Positions 46,172-57,496 of a DNA stretch of 64,000 bases are shown one piece after another. Origin of the DNA: Methanosphaera cuniculi (GTDB lineage: Archaea; Methanobacteriota; Methanobacteria; Methanobacteriales; Methanobacteriaceae); assembly GCF_003149675.1 (NCBI RefSeq), contig NZ_LWMS01000044.1, positions 62,001 through 126,000 of the forward strand, in the 5' to 3' direction. Made by a program: the position numbers and the translations under genes. The number at the start of each line of letters is the position of its first letter. Position 1 is the stretch's first letter. Under the pieces are notes generated by a model. It did no database searches. It worked only from the letters and a program-made list of their open reading frames with translations, and had not been told where the DNA came from.

Positions 46172-47512
46172 TTAGTTAAATACTTGTGCTTGTCCGTTAC
46201 GTAGTACGTGTACATCATTTCCTAGTTTATATCCTTCTTCTTCTGCAAGTTCTACAAATGCTGATAGATGACTTATATCTCCGTGTGCTGGTATAAGTTG
46301 TTCAGGTTGTAACATACGAATAAAGTCACGCATATCCTCAGGTCCTGCGTGTCCTGATACGTGTATGTTATTATAGATTCTTGCTCCTCTTTCTTTAAGA
46401 CGTCTATCAAGAAGGTTACGATTTGCAAGGTTTATTGGATTTGGTATTGTAGATGCTGAAAATATCACGTTATCTCCTGGTTTTATTTCAAAGTTTGTTT
46501 TATTATTTGCTATACGTGGAAGTAGTGCATCTGGTTCTCCTTGGTGTCCTGTTACAATAAGCATGTATTTTGATCTGTTATCATTTGCTCGTGCTAATGC
46601 TTTGTTTATTGCTTTTGAGTTTCCATATAAACTTACATTTCGTGGTAGATTTAATATTCCCATATCTTGTGCTAGTGAACAGTATCTTTCCATTGAACGT
46701 CCTAGTATCATAATTTTTCTACGACTACGTTCTGCTATTTTAGTTATTGCTTGAATACGTTCAATGTGACTTGCAAATGTTGTTACAATAAGTCCTTTTT
46801 TCTCATCGAGTGGTCCTTTTAGAACATCTTTTATAAGATCTCGTGCTATTTTTTCTGAGTGAGTTTTGCTTTGTTGTACTTCTTTAATATTTGTTGTATC
46901 AAGAATTGCTGCTTTTACACCTTTTTTACCGAGTTCTCTGAATCTTCTATAATCAGGTGGTGGTGATACCATTTGGTGGTTGTCAAATTTGAAGTCGTTT
47001 GCATACACTACAACTCCTTCTGGTGTATGTAGTGCTGCTGTGATTGTCTGTGGTATACTATGAGTTGTTCTTACAAATTCAAGTGTTAAATTTGGTGATA
47101 TTTGTTGTTTTTCACCAGGATTTAGTGCTTGAAGTGGATTATTTACTTTGAATTTACGTTCACTTTTTATTGTTTTTTCAATTAATGCTAGTGTGTATGG
47201 TGTTGCAATAATTGGTGCTTCATATCTGTGTGCTAGTTTTGCTATAGCTCCTATGTGATCTAGGTGTCCGTGGGTACATACTATTGCACGTACTTTTCCA
47301 TCTACTTCACGCATTAGTGTATCATCAGGTATTACTCCTCGTTCAATTAGATCTAGACTATGCATCCGCGAAATATCTGTATCTTCATGTATGTGAAGAC
47401 GATCTAAGTGTATTCCCATATCAAATATTACTACATCATCATTTACTTTTACTGCAGTCATGTTTTTTCCAATTTCTTCATATCCTCCGACTGCGATTAC
47501 TTCTATAGTCAT
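46172..47512 (-). CDS. rnj: Archaeal ribonuclease J
   Basis: A 446-residue metallo-beta-lactamase/beta-CASP ribonuclease that trims RNA from the 5' end. The zinc motif CTHGHLDHIGA begins at residue 79. Further motifs are TTHSIPQTI, YANDFKFD, TFASHIERI and GHAGPEDM with the closing HGDISH. It starts one base after the stop of the IPP isomerase, so it is co-transcribed and translationally coupled with the isoprenoid genes. This linkage is conserved in Methanobacteriales. It acts in the cytoplasm in RNA processing and decay. Confidence 0.93.
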   Translation of the reverse strand: MTIEVIAVGGYEEIGKNMTAVKVNDDVVIFDMGIHLDRLHIHEDTDISRMHSLDLIERGVIPDDTLMREVDGKVRAIVCTHGHLDHIGAIAKLAHRYEAPIIATPYTLALIEKTIKSERKFKVNNPLQALNPGEKQQISPNLTLEFVRTTHSIPQTITAALHTPEGVVVYANDFKFDNHQMVSPPPDYRRFRELGKKGVKAAILDTTNIKEVQQSKTHSEKIARDLIKDVLKGPLDEKKGLIVTTFASHIERIQAITKIAERSRRKIMILGRSMERYCSLAQDMGILNLPRNVSLYGNSKAINKALARANDNRSKYMLIVTGHQGEPDALLPRIANNKTNFEIKPGDNVIFSASTIPNPINLANRNLLDRRLKERGARIYNNIHVSGHAGPEDMRDFIRMLQPEQLIPAHGDISHLSAFVELAEEEGYKLGNDVHVLRNGQAQVFN

Positions 47513-47513
47513 T

Positions 47514-48563
47514 TTATATTCTCCTTGTGTATTTTTTTGTGTCTATATTCATTTGTTCTAGTATTTCTCGTGTTTTTCCTGTTATTATTAATCTTTTTTG
47601 TTTAAGTTCTTCTATGTTTGAAGCTCCAACTAGAAACATTGCTGTTTTTAGCTCTTGTGTGAATTGTTCTATTTTATTTTCAATGTAGGTATGTCCTAGG
47701 TATGAGTGTTTTAAAAATGGTAGTGCCATTCCAACACAGCTTGCACCAAGTGCTATTGCTTTTGCAGCTTCTAGTCCATTTCGTATTCCACCTGATGATA
47801 TTACTGGGATATTTGTATTTTCACATACATCTACTGTACTTACAGCTGTTGTTATTCCCCAGTTCCAGAATAGATTTCCAAGTGATGCATCATCTGCACG
47901 ATATGTTTCAACTGCAGCCCAGCTTGTTCCTCCTACTCCTTGTACATCTATTGCATTTACTCCTATTTTTTCAAGGATCTTTGCATCTTCTCCACATATT
48001 CCTGCCCCTGTTTCTTTAGCTATAATTGGTGTATTTGTATTTTCACAGATTTCTTTTATGTCATCTATGTAGCCTTGGGCATTTGTGTCACCTTCAGGTT
48101 GTATTATTTCTTGTAGTGGATTTAGGTGTATTGCTAGAGCATCAGTTTTTAGCATTTCTATTGCATCATAAGCATATTCTACTTGTGGTGCTCCAATGTT
48201 TCCTATTATGTATGCTTCTGGTGCTTTATCACGTACTGTTGTGAAGGTTTCTTTTAGTTCTTCATTTTCTATTCCTGCTCTTTGACTTCCTACTCCCATT
48301 GCAATATGTGTATTTTCTACAGCTTCTGCTAGGTTTGAATTTATCTTTGTGCTTTCAGGGTGTCCTCCTGTTATTGCTGATATTATGAGTGGTGAATCTA
48401 TTTTTTTACCAAGTAATTCTATTGAAGTGTCTATTTCATCATAGTTTACTTCAGGTAGTGCTCGGTGTATGAGTGTTATATCTTCAAGTCCGGTTGTTTT
48501 TGTATGTTCTACATCGTAGTCTTTACATATTTTTAGATGTTCAAGTTTTCTATCAGATATCAT
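47514..48563 (-). CDS. fni: Type 2 isopentenyl-diphosphate isomerase
   Basis: A 349-residue FMN- and NADPH-dependent TIM-barrel enzyme that interconverts IPP and DMAPP. Visible are [12 protein letters not shown] at the start, the flavin-binding [28 protein letters not shown], the Q and E of the metal and substrate site ([15 protein letters not shown]), and [11 protein letters not shown] and SSGGIRNG near the phosphate site. It lies 27 bases after isopentenyl phosphate kinase in one transcript. Confidence 0.95.
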   Translation of the reverse strand: MISDRKLEHLKICKDYDVEHTKTTGLEDITLIHRALPEVNYDEIDTSIELLGKKIDSPLIISAITGGHPESTKINSNLAEAVENTHIAMGVGSQRAGIENEELKETFTTVRDKAPEAYIIGNIGAPQVEYAYDAIEMLKTDALAIHLNPLQEIIQPEGDTNAQGYIDDIKEICENTNTPIIAKETGAGICGEDAKILEKIGVNAIDVQGVGGTSWAAVETYRADDASLGNLFWNWGITTAVSTVDVCENTNIPVISSGGIRNGLEAAKAIALGASCVGMALPFLKHSYLGHTYIENKIEQFTQELKTAMFLVGASNIEELKQKRLIITGKTREILEQMNIDTKKYTRRI

Positions 48564-48590
48564 GATAAATCATGAACCTCCTCTTTTTTT

Positions 48591-49379
48591 TTATTTTATT
48601 ATTGTTCCTTTTACATTTTGACCTGAAACTGCTTTTTGGATATTTCCAGGTGTTTGTGCGTTTATTATTTGTGATTGTATATTATTTTCTGCTAGTTTTA
48701 GTAGTTCTTGTATTTTTCCATTCATTCCACCTGTTACATCTGCCATGTTTTCATTTGATGTTGTATTTAGTTGTGTATCTTGTGTTACTTCATCAATTAG
48801 TTTGGCTTCAGGGTTAGTTTTTGGATTATCTGTGTAGATCCCATCTACATCTGATGCGAGTATTACACGATCTGCTTTAAGATCATATGCTAGGTATGTT
48901 ATTATTTGATCTCCTGATATAATTGCAAATTTTATGTCTTCATCCATATCTAGTACTGCATCTCCATAGAGTACTGGTACAAATCCATTTTCTAGGTATT
49001 GTTTTATGATTGTTGTATCACATACTGCTATTCGTTTTTGGTTTGTTACTATGAATGATGATGGTTTTATTGTTATTGCTGGTATGCCTTTTTGTTGAAG
49101 TTTTTGACATATATCATGGTTTAGTTGTTGTACTGATGTTTGTGTTTTACATACGCCTTCTATTCGTCTTAGATGTTCATTGGCATTTGTTATAACATCA
49201 CCTATCTTGTATTCATCTGCATAGATATGACCATATGATCCTGCTCCATGTACTATTATCATATCATCGTTGTAGTAGGATACTTCACTAGCTATTCTGT
49301 CTAAATTTTCTTCATCAAGTGTAGGTGTGCTAGCATCTTTAACTGTTAATGCACTTCCACCTAGTTTTATTATAATCAT
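48591..49379 (-). CDS. ipk: Isopentenyl phosphate kinase
   Basis: A 262-residue member of the amino-acid-kinase superfamily. It phosphorylates isopentenyl phosphate to IPP in the archaeal modified mevalonate pathway. IIKLGGSALT opens the protein; HGAGSYGHIYADEY holds the catalytic His typical of IPK. YGDAVLD, SGDQIITYLA and ILASDVDGIYTDNP mark the nucleotide site. It lies 50 bases after mevalonate kinase and 27 bases before the IPP isomerase. Confidence 0.95.
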   Translation of the reverse strand: MIIIKLGGSALTVKDASTPTLDEENLDRIASEVSYYNDDMIIVHGAGSYGHIYADEYKIGDVITNANEHLRRIEGVCKTQTSVQQLNHDICQKLQQKGIPAITIKPSSFIVTNQKRIAVCDTTIIKQYLENGFVPVLYGDAVLDMDEDIKFAIISGDQIITYLAYDLKADRVILASDVDGIYTDNPKTNPEAKLIDEVTQDTQLNTTSNENMADVTGGMNGKIQELLKLAENNIQSQIINAQTPGNIQKAVSGQNVKGTIIK

Positions 49380-49429
49380 ACAAAAAACCTTTCTATTTTT
49401 AATTTTTTTCTTTACTTATTTAATTTTCA

Positions 49430-50413
49430 TTATTTTTCAACAATTTTAGCATAAACACCACTATTTGATTGTTCACACTTAAATGTCTTATATAGTTGAC
49501 TTAGTTTTAAATAAACTTCATCAATATCATGAGGTGCATATGCAATAATACATCCTCCTCCACCACTTCCTGTAAGTTTTGATCCTTCAGAGCCAAACTT
49601 ACGTGATTGATATACCATTTCAGATAACTCAAGTGTATTAACACCTATTGCATCAAGAAGTCCTTGATTCATATTCATAAGCTCAGCAAGCTTCATTGAA
49701 TTTCCACATTCAAGTGCCATTTTTGCATCTGTTGCAATTTTAGCCATTGCATCAAAAATTGACTCCATGATAGGTGTATGTTTATTATACTTATCTCTTA
49801 CTGATGCTACTATTTCACCAGTATTACCTGCTATTTCACAGTTTGAAACAATTAATGGTAATTGCATATCAAAATTTATTGGGTTTAGATTAGAATTCTC
49901 ATCAATATAAATAATTCCCCCATATGTACTCATAGCTGTATCTATAGGACTGGCAGCACCTTGAATTTTAATTTCAATATCACGAGCAATACTAGCAATT
50001 TCATCAAGTGTCGCATCATTATCTGTATAAAGCATAATTGCCTTAAGAACAGCAACTGTAACTGCTGCAGAGGAACCCAAGCCTGCACCAAGATACATAT
50101 TTATATTAACATTTAAATTAAAACCATGATTAAATTTAAAACGATTAATTACCTCATAAATATAATCAGAAATACGTTTATTTGATGAATCATATTCATA
50201 TTCAAGCATGCCGCCTGTAAGTACTAGTTTTTGTGAATAGTTAATTGGTGATATGTGAATATTAACTTCATCATCATCCCGGGATGTTAATTCTACATCA
50301 ACACCGCGATTTATTGCAACAGCAATTGCCGGTTTATTATAAACTACAGTATGCTCACCAAAAAGAATAATCTTTCCAGGTGCAAAAGCTTTAATTTTCA
50401 TCGACTTAAACAC
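49430..50413 (-). CDS. mvk: Mevalonate kinase
   Basis: A 327-residue GHMP kinase that makes 5-phosphomevalonate. The family start KIKAFAPGKIILFGEHTVVY suggests the real start is the ATG at 50401; a GTG at 50413 gives four extra residues. The ATP loop LGAGLGSSAAVTVAVLKA and the end motif LTGSGGGGCIIAYAP are clear. First gene of the isoprenoid set, preceded by a 1.1-kb gap from rpsB, so it probably has its own promoter. Phosphomevalonate decarboxylase or dehydratase genes are not in this window. Confidence 0.94.
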   Translation of the reverse strand: MFKSMKIKAFAPGKIILFGEHTVVYNKPAIAVAINRGVDVELTSRDDDEVNIHISPINYSQKLVLTGGMLEYEYDSSNKRISDYIYEVINRFKFNHGFNLNVNINMYLGAGLGSSAAVTVAVLKAIMLYTDNDATLDEIASIARDIEIKIQGAASPIDTAMSTYGGIIYIDENSNLNPINFDMQLPLIVSNCEIAGNTGEIVASVRDKYNKHTPIMESIFDAMAKIATDAKMALECGNSMKLAELMNMNQGLLDAIGVNTLELSEMVYQSRKFGSEGSKLTGSGGGGCIIAYAPHDIDEVYLKLSQLYKTFKCEQSNSGVYAKIVEK

Positions 50414-51518
50414 TACTCCATTATATTTTATTCATTTTTTTAATTAAATCATTAAATTAATCTAAGTTTGAAGTTCTCTTTTTTTTAAATATTTTGATAA
50501 TTTTTCAATAAAAATACAACCTTTTTATTAAAGAAAATAAAATCATTAAATAATTAATTCATATTTTCATCATTGAAAATAAAATCTTTACAAAAAAATA
50601 GAAAAGCTAGATATAATTAGTAAAATTAGAAAGACTCTTTAAATGAGATTATAAAAAAATCATCTTAGAGAATAATAAAATGATAATACAACATTAAAAT
50701 TTTATTCTAATAAAAAAAAAATTTAGGTTAAAAAAAAATAAAACAATTTAATGTAATATGTATTTTAAAATAATGAATAGTATATAATCATACTCATTAT
50801 TTCTTTTAGTATTACTTTATAAAAAAAATAATACTTACCTTTTTTTCACAATAAAATATTAGTTAAATTACCTATTACACTATTTTTTTTATAAATAGTT
50901 TTCTTATTGTTCTTATTTGATTAAATAAAATTTTTTTCCTATTTTCTTTATATTAAAAATATAAATTTAATAGATTGTATTTCTTTTATTAGATTTTCTA
51001 ATCATTATCTATCTTAATAAATTATAAATATGATTATCTAATTACCTGCTTTTTTCTATTAAAATCTAAAAAGAAATTAAAATACAAATTAAATTATTTA
51101 CCTTAATGATAAAGTAAATACCCCTTTAAATGATTCTACTTAGTATAAAAAAGCCATTATACTTGAAAAAAATTATTTAAAATAATACTTTAAATATTAT
51201 ATGAGAATCTGTTATTTAATATTTATATTAAAACTATATATTTAAATATTATGTTTATATACAAAATGTATTAAAAAAAATGAGTTTAAAATATTTTTTA
51301 TAAATTTTATTTCCCAAAAAAAGTGGAATTTAACAAAATTAGTAATAAGATAATGGTGATTTATTTATAAAGTAAAAAAAAAATTATTAAAAAAAAGAGA
51401 AGAAGAAATTAAAAAAAATTCTCCTTTTCTTTTAAATTTGATTCCTATAATTTTTTTTTAAAATGCTTGAGTACAATTATTCGTTCAACTATCAATAAAT
51501 ATAAATTTTAGAATATAC
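50414..51518. other. Long AT-rich gap
   Basis: I see no gene in these 1.1 kb, on either strand. It is broken up by many stops and has long T and A runs. The promoter for mevalonate kinase and the 3' end of the ribosomal/enolase transcript should be here. No C-rich element follows rpsB. Confidence 0.5.
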
Positions 51519-52115
51519 TTATATTTTTAATTCAAAGTCAGATGGTTCAAGATCAAATTCTTCATCAGAAGATAAGATTCCACGTTCACGTAGTATTTGA
51601 CGTGCTAATAACCAGTATACAAGTGCAATTGCTTTTCTACCTTTGTTATTTACAGGTATTGCAAGATCTACATTACTTAGTAAGTTTTCTGTATCACATA
51701 ATGCTACTACTGGTATATCATTTTGTTTTGCTTCAATTACTGCTTGTGAATCTGATCTTGGATCTGTTACAACTAGTATTTTAGGTTCGATGAATTTTGA
51801 GTATTTAGGATTTGTTAATGTACCTGGGATGAATCTTCCAGGTATTGTTTTTGTTCCTGTTACTTCACCGAATTTTTTAACTGGTGCTTGACCGTATTGT
51901 CTTGTTGATACTACTAGTATTTCATCAGGATCATATTTTGATAGGAGTTTTGCTGCAACTACTATTTTGTCGTTACTGCTTTTTACATCAAGTACGTGAA
52001 GTCCGTCTGCACGTACACGGTATATGTATTTTTCCATATCTTTTGTTTTTTGTTGTGTTCCAATGTGTAATCCTGCTGCGAGGTATTTATCTAGTGGTAT
52101 TAATAATTCTGACAT
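51519..52115 (-). CDS. rpsB: Ribosomal protein uS2
   Basis: 198 residues, the archaeal length. [46 protein letters not shown] and [14 protein letters not shown] are typical of archaeal S2/SA proteins. It sits after enolase as in other Methanobacteriales. AAGGAAG precedes the ATG. Part of the small-subunit body, binding h26. Confidence 0.96.
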   Translation of the reverse strand: MSELLIPLDKYLAAGLHIGTQQKTKDMEKYIYRVRADGLHVLDVKSSNDKIVVAAKLLSKYDPDEILVVSTRQYGQAPVKKFGEVTGTKTIPGRFIPGTLTNPKYSKFIEPKILVVTDPRSDSQAVIEAKQNDIPVVALCDTENLLSNVDLAIPVNNKGRKAIALVYWLLARQILRERGILSSDEEFDLEPSDFELKI

Positions 52116-52311
52116 TATTTTTCCTTCCTTAATATTTTATTTTTTTTTATTATTTTTTTTATTTAATTTGGTTGCAATCTAACACGTTAATTTTTTTGTG
52201 TTAAATTTATTATTTGTTTAATTTGGGTTTCTCAAAATAAGAAGTAAAAAATTTTCTTATTTCAATATTCAATAATTTTTCAAAAAAATTTTAAGTTAAA
52301 TGAAAAATTTC

Positions 52312-53556
52312 TTATAAATCAGCCATCTTAGGATTTACTAGTTCTTCTTCGATTCTGATTAATTCATTGAGTTTAGCAATTCTTTCTCCACCAGCTGCTC
52401 CAGTTTTTATAATTGGTGCATTGAATGCTACTGCAAGGTGTGCTATTGTTTCATCAGTTGTTTCACCTGAACGGTGTGATACAATAGGTACATACTGGTT
52501 TGCTTTTGCTAATTCAATTGTATTATATGTATCTGTAAGTGTTCCAATTTGGTTTGGTTTTATGATTAATGAGTTACCTGCATTTGCTTCTATTCCTTCT
52601 GCAAGAATTTCAGCATTTGTTACAAATAAGTCATCTCCACATATGAGACAACGGTCTCCACATTTTGCTGTAAGTTCTGCAAATGCTACGAAGTCGTTTT
52701 CTTGGATTGGGTCTTCTACATAGAATAGTTTATATGTGTCTATTAAATCTGCGATATAATCTATTTGTTCACCAACACTACGGCTTACACCTTCACGTTC
52801 ATATACATATTGTTGTTCTTCTTCATTCCAGAATTCACTTGATGCTACATCAAGTCCTGGTCTTACAAGAACTCCTGTTTCATCACTAATTTCTTCACAT
52901 GCTGAGAATTGTATTTCTAGTGCTTGTTGATTTGTAAGGTTTGGTGCCCATCCACCTTCATCACCTTTTCCACCTGTGAATGTGTCGTCAACTTTTTGTA
53001 TTTTTTCTTTAATTCTTCTGTGAACATTAATGTTTGTTGTTATAGCTTCTGTTATATTTGATGCACCTACTGGTATTACTAAAAATTCCTGTATATCTGG
53101 TGCATTAACTCCTGCGTGTGCTCCACCATTTATCATGTTTCCAAGTGGGAAAGGTATTGATGTTGGCATTGCTCCACCTAGGAATCTGTATAATGGAAGA
53201 TTATAACTTGATGCTGCTGCTTTTACTGTTGCCATTGACACAGCTACAGCTGTGTTTCCACCGATGTTTGAAAAATTATCTGTTCCATCAATTTCTTTTA
53301 GAACATTATCAATTTCTCTTATATCTTCAGCTTCCATTCCAATAATTTCTGATGAGATTAGATCTTCAATATCTTCTATTACACGATCTACTCCACCATC
53401 TGGGAATGATGCTACTTCGTTTACTCCGGTACTTGCTCCACTAGGTGCTGCAGCTCTTCCAAATCCATTCCATGTTAAAACGTCTGCTTCAACGGTAGGA
53501 TTTCCTCTACTATCTATAATTTTTCTTAAACGTACGTCTTCTATTACACTATCCAT
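52312..53556 (-). CDS. eno: Enolase
   Basis: A 414-residue enzyme that interconverts 2-phosphoglycerate and phosphoenolpyruvate. The ATG at 53556 follows GAGGTG by six bases; a GTG at 53565 is within that site. Diagnostic parts are [35 protein letters not shown], the Mg ligands in EDPIQENDF and CGDDLFVTN, the Lys in IIKPNQIGT and [18 protein letters not shown]. It is placed between rpoK and rpsB as in relatives. Confidence 0.96.
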   Translation of the reverse strand: MDSVIEDVRLRKIIDSRGNPTVEADVLTWNGFGRAAAPSGASTGVNEVASFPDGGVDRVIEDIEDLISSEIIGMEAEDIREIDNVLKEIDGTDNFSNIGGNTAVAVSMATVKAAASSYNLPLYRFLGGAMPTSIPFPLGNMINGGAHAGVNAPDIQEFLVIPVGASNITEAITTNINVHRRIKEKIQKVDDTFTGGKGDEGGWAPNLTNQQALEIQFSACEEISDETGVLVRPGLDVASSEFWNEEEQQYVYEREGVSRSVGEQIDYIADLIDTYKLFYVEDPIQENDFVAFAELTAKCGDRCLICGDDLFVTNAEILAEGIEANAGNSLIIKPNQIGTLTDTYNTIELAKANQYVPIVSHRSGETTDETIAHLAVAFNAPIIKTGAAGGERIAKLNELIRIEEELVNPKMADL

Positions 53557-53769
53557 AAAAAACACCTCTTCTTCTTTTAAATGTAGAAATAGTTGTTTTA
53601 AAACTAAAGGGCTATTTTTTTATTTCTTATAAGTGTTATAAATAAGAAAATTCTTTTATTATACTCTAGGTTTTTTATTTTCTTCTTAGTTAGAAAATTT
53701 AATGAAAATAAAGAAAGAATATATTTTTTTTTAAACAAAATGAAGTAAAAAAAAAGATTAAAAAACTAA

Positions 53770-53988
53770 TTAGTCATCATCTTCCATTGGTTCCATTTTA
53801 TCTACATATTCTTCTTTAACTACTGCATCTAATGGAAGTACATCTTCTTCATATTCACGTATAGCTATTTTTATTGGATCTTCATCTACACTAAATTCAA
53901 CTTTTGGCTGTGCACCTCGTGAAATTTGTAATGCACGTGATCCTATAAGTCTAGCTCTATCAAATCTTGTTCTGGTTCTAGATTGCAT
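53770..53988 (-). CDS. rpoK: RNA polymerase subunit K (Rpo6)
   Basis: 72 residues. The omega/RPB6 signature TRFDRARLIGSRALQISRGA is followed by PIKIAIREYEEDVLPL. It helps assemble the largest subunit. The acidic tail MEPMEDDD is an extra. AAAGGAG lies before the ATG. It follows rpoN with a 199-base gap, so a separate transcript is possible. Confidence 0.96.
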   Translation of the reverse strand: MQSRTRTRFDRARLIGSRALQISRGAQPKVEFSVDEDPIKIAIREYEEDVLPLDAVVKEEYVDKMEPMEDDD

Positions 53989-54187
53989 TATTATTAAATG
54001 CTCCTTTATATAACTTATTTTTATTATTATTTTTTATTCCTATTCAACAACTTAACTAAAAAATAATTTTTTAAATCCAAAAAAAAGAATAGATTCCTAA
54101 TTGAAAATAAATTCAAAGAGGATTTTTTTTTGGAGGGGTTTTATCTACCCTTTATTATTTTAGTATTTTATTATAACCTCTGAATGT

Positions 54188-54355
54188 TTACCATACATCT
54201 ACGTGAGATATAAACATTCGTCTACAACAATATTTGTTGATTCCTAGATCGTCTAAAACTTCTCCTGGATCTTCTCCAGCTTCAACTCTTTCCTGGAATT
54301 CATCAAAACTTGCTGAGATAACTTTTCCACACGTAAAACATCTTACGAGTAACAT
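54188..54355 (-). CDS. rpoN: RNA polymerase subunit N (Rpo10)
   Basis: A 55-residue protein read directly from the sequence, below usual ORF cut-offs. It has the zinc-bundle ligands CFTCGK at the start and [14 protein letters not shown] at the end, the archaeal/eukaryal Rpb10 signature. It joins subunits D and L to the polymerase. It starts six bases after the rpsI stop, with AGGT eight bases before the ATG. Confidence 0.96.
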   Translation of the reverse strand: MLLVRCFTCGKVISASFDEFQERVEAGEDPGEVLDDLGINKYCCRRMFISHVDVW

Positions 54356-54361
54356 AGAAAT

Positions 54362-54763
54362 TTACCTGTAACTTTTTTGTTTTCTTGCTCTTGCTCCAGG
54401 TCCACCGAATTTTTTGGATTCTTTACGACGTGGGTCTCCTACAAGCATTGTTCTATCATACTGGGTGTATATGTCTTTTAGGTTCATATCGCCTGAGTAT
54501 TCAACAAGTCCTTTAGCAATAACCATACGAGCTGCTTCTGCTTGTCCCATTACTCCTCCACCAACAACTTTTATGTTGATATCCACATTATCTGCAAGAT
54601 CTCCTGCAAGTTCTAGTGGTTCGTGAATTTTAAGTTTTGCAAGTTCTGGACTGTATAGTTCTACTGGTTTACTGTTAATTTTTACACGTCCGGTACCTTC
54701 TTTTACTGTACCTCTAGCAATTGCGGTTTTTCTTTTACCGCTAGTATGTACTGTTTTACTCAT
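54362..54763 (-). CDS. rpsI: Ribosomal protein uS9
   Basis: 133 residues from the ATG at 54763; a GTG at 54772 is less likely. [20 protein letters not shown] and the C-terminal [20 protein letters not shown] with its final Arg, which reaches the P-site tRNA, are typical. Between rplM and rpoN in one transcript. Confidence 0.96.
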   Translation of the reverse strand: MSKTVHTSGKRKTAIARGTVKEGTGRVKINSKPVELYSPELAKLKIHEPLELAGDLADNVDINIKVVGGGVMGQAEAARMVIAKGLVEYSGDMNLKDIYTQYDRTMLVGDPRRKESKKFGGPGARARKQKSYR

Positions 54764-54792
54764 AATTAACACTACCTTATAATATTTTTTAT

Positions 54793-55221
54793 TTAAAATT
54801 TAGCACCTAATAATTTTGATACTGTACCTAATTGCATACTTTTTGTTATGTTTTTAGGTTGTGCTTCTTCTACAATTGTAATTTCTTGTCCTTCAAGTTC
54901 TTTTGGAATTCCTACATTAACTTTTAAGTTTTTGTAAGCTGTTCTTCCATGAGGTTTTCTGTATGGAAGCATTCCACGAACTGTTCTTCTGAATATATCA
55001 TCTGGTCTACGTGGGTATTTAGGACCTAATACTCTTGGGTTTGAAATACTTGCACGGTCTACTCTTTGTTTGTATCTTGCATAGATAAAGTCTTTGTTTC
55101 CAGATATGATTATTTTCTCAGCATTTACAATTACTATTTCTTCTCCATCTAATAATCTTTTACTGATTGAACTTGCAAGTCTTCCTAGTACAAGTCCTTC
55201 TGCATCTATAATTGTTACCAT
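54793..55221 (-). CDS. rplM: Ribosomal protein uL13
   Basis: 142 residues. The ATG at 55221 has AGGTGA seven bases before it; a TTG at 55227 is rejected. [29 protein letters not shown] and [15 protein letters not shown] are family signatures. It is 11 bases after rpl18e. Confidence 0.96.
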   Translation of the reverse strand: MVTIIDAEGLVLGRLASSISKRLLDGEEIVIVNAEKIIISGNKDFIYARYKQRVDRASISNPRVLGPKYPRRPDDIFRRTVRGMLPYRKPHGRTAYKNLKVNVGIPKELEGQEITIVEEAQPKNITKSMQLGTVSKLLGAKF

Positions 55222-55232
55222 TTTCAATTCAC

Positions 55233-55592
55233 CTACTTTATGATTTTAACGTTAGATCCTTTTGGATTTTCAGCCATAAGTTCATCGATTGCTAGGCATT
55301 TTCCACCTGCAGCTGTTATTTTATCTTCAGCTTCTTTTGAGAATTTAAATGCTGCTACAGTTACATTGTGTGTTATGTTACCTTCACCTAAAACTTTTGT
55401 TGGTACAAGTATGGTATCATCAGCATCTGTATTTTTATCTATATGGTAAACATTTACTTGTTTTGTTTTTCTGTTTGCTCGTTTAAGTTCATTAGCAACA
55501 GCTTTCCATATAGGAGCGTCTTGTGCAGATGATTGTTTGGTGAGGGATTTTATTAAATTTACAGTATTTGGGTTAGTTTTTGATAATTTCAT
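55233..55592 (-). CDS. rpl18e: Ribosomal protein eL18
   Basis: 119 residues. [20 protein letters not shown], then [20 protein letters not shown] and [17 protein letters not shown], match the archaeal L18e family. It follows rpoD after five bases, a strong sign of one transcript. Confidence 0.95.
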   Translation of the reverse strand: MKLSKTNPNTVNLIKSLTKQSSAQDAPIWKAVANELKRANRKTKQVNVYHIDKNTDADDTILVPTKVLGEGNITHNVTVAAFKFSKEAEDKITAAGGKCLAIDELMAENPKGSNVKIIK

Positions 55593-55597
55593 TTTTA

Positions 55598-56395
55598 CTA
55601 TTCCTCCTCATTCATAAAATTTATGATATTATCTGCTTTTTCTGATAGTATATCACAAGCTATTGTAAGAACCTCTAGTGGTGTTAGTGATCCATCTGTT
55701 TCTATTTTGAAGATATATTTATTTTCTTCAAAGTCTACTTGTATTGCATTATCATCTTTAGCTGATAATCTTTGACATGTTCTACATGTTGAACAGTTTT
55801 CTATATCTACAACTACAAGTTCATCATTTTCTATTGCTAATACATTTCTTGGACATTCTTCAACATATTCTTCTAGATCTGTAAGTTTACTTTCATCTAT
55901 TGTGATTTTTGGATAATACTTATATCCACATGTTGTTGTTGCTTGCCATTTTGCATGTTCTTTTCCAAGTCCTAGTTGTGCAATAGCTTCAAGTTCTACT
56001 TCTTCACCATCTCTGAGTCTTACTATTGGTATTGTATCATAAACTGGTTTTACATCTGGGTCGTCTGATTTAAGATCTTTTGAATATACTATTTTAGGAC
56101 CTTTTTCTTTTAGAAGAAATGAAACGCTACACTTAGAACAACCTGATTCACAATCACATTCATCAGGTAGATTATATGAATCCATTTTAGTTACAATAGG
56201 TATTAATCCAAGTCTATGTGCTAATACTTCATCAAACATTTTCGCATCATTTTTGTAGATATTTACATCTTCAATTGCAAGTGTTGGAATTTCAACAAGA
56301 CATATTCTTCTTATTGTATTAATAAATGTATCATCAACACCATCTACAACAAATACTGCTTTTTCGTCATCCTTTTTTCTAATTTTGATATTCAT
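55598..56395 (-). CDS. rpoD: RNA polymerase subunit D (Rpo3), with Fe-S-type Cys domain
   Basis: 265 residues. The N-terminal dimerisation part (IRKKDDEKAVFVVDGVDDTF, INTIRRICLVEIPTLAIEDV) pairs with subunit L. A Cys-rich insertion CDCESGCSKC near residue 80 may be structural. The third domain holds ECPRNVLAIE and NCSTCRTCQRL, enough for one [4Fe-4S]-like site (CxxCxxC plus the Cys-Pro). This is the cluster type known from some archaeal Rpo3 proteins. The gene lies between rpsK and rpl18e. Confidence 0.95.
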   Translation of the reverse strand: MNIKIRKKDDEKAVFVVDGVDDTFINTIRRICLVEIPTLAIEDVNIYKNDAKMFDEVLAHRLGLIPIVTKMDSYNLPDECDCESGCSKCSVSFLLKEKGPKIVYSKDLKSDDPDVKPVYDTIPIVRLRDGEEVELEAIAQLGLGKEHAKWQATTTCGYKYYPKITIDESKLTDLEEYVEECPRNVLAIENDELVVVDIENCSTCRTCQRLSAKDDNAIQVDFEENKYIFKIETDGSLTPLEVLTIACDILSEKADNIINFMNEEE

Positions 56396-56428
56396 GTTAT
56401 GACCCTTTCTATAATATTTTCATAATCC

Positions 56429-56821
56429 TTATGGTCTTCTACCTCTTTTACCACCAGGTCTACCAGTACCGTCGTGTGGTATAGGAGTTACATCTTCAAT
56501 TTTACCAATTTTAATACCAGCTCTTGCTAATGCTCTTATTGTTGCTTGAGCACCAGGTCCTGGTGTTCTTGGACCATTTCCTCCAGAAGCTCGTACTTTA
56601 ATATGAAGTCCAGCAATTCCTTTTTCTTTAATATCATCAGCTACTCTGTTTGCTGCTTCCATAGCTGCAAATGGTGATGATTCTTGTCTATCTGATCTTA
56701 CTACTTTTCCACCAGACCATTGTGTGATGGTTTCAGCACCAGTAATATCTGTAACAGTTATAATAGTGTTGTTAAAAGATGAGTAAACGTGAGCTACACC
56801 CCATTTCTCTTTTTCTGCCAT
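56429..56821 (-). CDS. rpsK: Ribosomal protein uS11
   Basis: 130 residues. [40 protein letters not shown] and [20 protein letters not shown] are diagnostic, with the basic [10 protein letters not shown] tail. It binds the 16S platform. It lies between rpsD and rpoD. Confidence 0.96.
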   Translation of the reverse strand: MAEKEKWGVAHVYSSFNNTIITVTDITGAETITQWSGGKVVRSDRQESSPFAAMEAANRVADDIKEKGIAGLHIKVRASGGNGPRTPGPGAQATIRALARAGIKIGKIEDVTPIPHDGTGRPGGKRGRRP

Positions 56822-56889
56822 TTTATCACCTATAAAATTTTATATGATTAGTTTATAATAATAATTAAATTTCTTATTTTTTTTAGAAT

Positions 56890-57441
56890 CTATTCTTCGT
56901 CAAGTTCTTCTTCTACTGCTACTTCTTCAACTTCTTCTTCTATTGTGTCGAATGCTTTTGCAACTTTTGAACCTGGATAGAATCCTATTTTGTCTTCGTC
57001 AGCTTTTTCAACTAAGTGTCCTGGTGCATTAATTTTTGTACCATCTACGGTAATATGACCATGTACTACAAATAGTCTTGCTTCTTTTGCTGTGTTACTT
57101 AATCCTTTTTTGTGTACAAGACTTTGTAATCTGCGTCTAAGTACATCTTCTACGTTAAGATCAAGAACTTCTTCAAGTTTTGCATTAGGTGAGATGAATC
57201 CAAATCTTACAAGGTGATCTAGTAATTCACGTTCTTGTTTTTCACGTTCATCAATGTCCATACCTAATATAATACGAGCATCTCTACGGTAGTTTTTAAC
57301 TTTAGTTTCAGCTTTCCATATTTCTTTTTTGTTTTTTAATCCATATTTACTTGCTAATCTGTTTTCTTCTTTAATACGTTCTGCATTCCATGGATGTGAT
57401 GGAGTGTCATACTGTTTTCGTGGTTTTTTAGGACTTCCCAT
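56890..57441 (-). CDS. rpsD: Ribosomal protein uS4
   Basis: 183 residues, archaeal type. The start [17 protein letters not shown] is followed by an S4 RNA-binding fold ([39 protein letters not shown]). The acidic Glu/Val tail is typical for methanogens. AAGGAGAT precedes the ATG. Confidence 0.96.
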   Translation of the reverse strand: MGSPKKPRKQYDTPSHPWNAERIKEENRLASKYGLKNKKEIWKAETKVKNYRRDARIILGMDIDEREKQERELLDHLVRFGFISPNAKLEEVLDLNVEDVLRRRLQSLVHKKGLSNTAKEARLFVVHGHITVDGTKINAPGHLVEKADEDKIGFYPGSKVAKAFDTIEEEVEEVAVEEELDEE

Positions 57442-57496
57442 AATATAAATCTCCTTTAATAATTAATTTTTGAGTAAATTGTTTTATCTTTTTGAT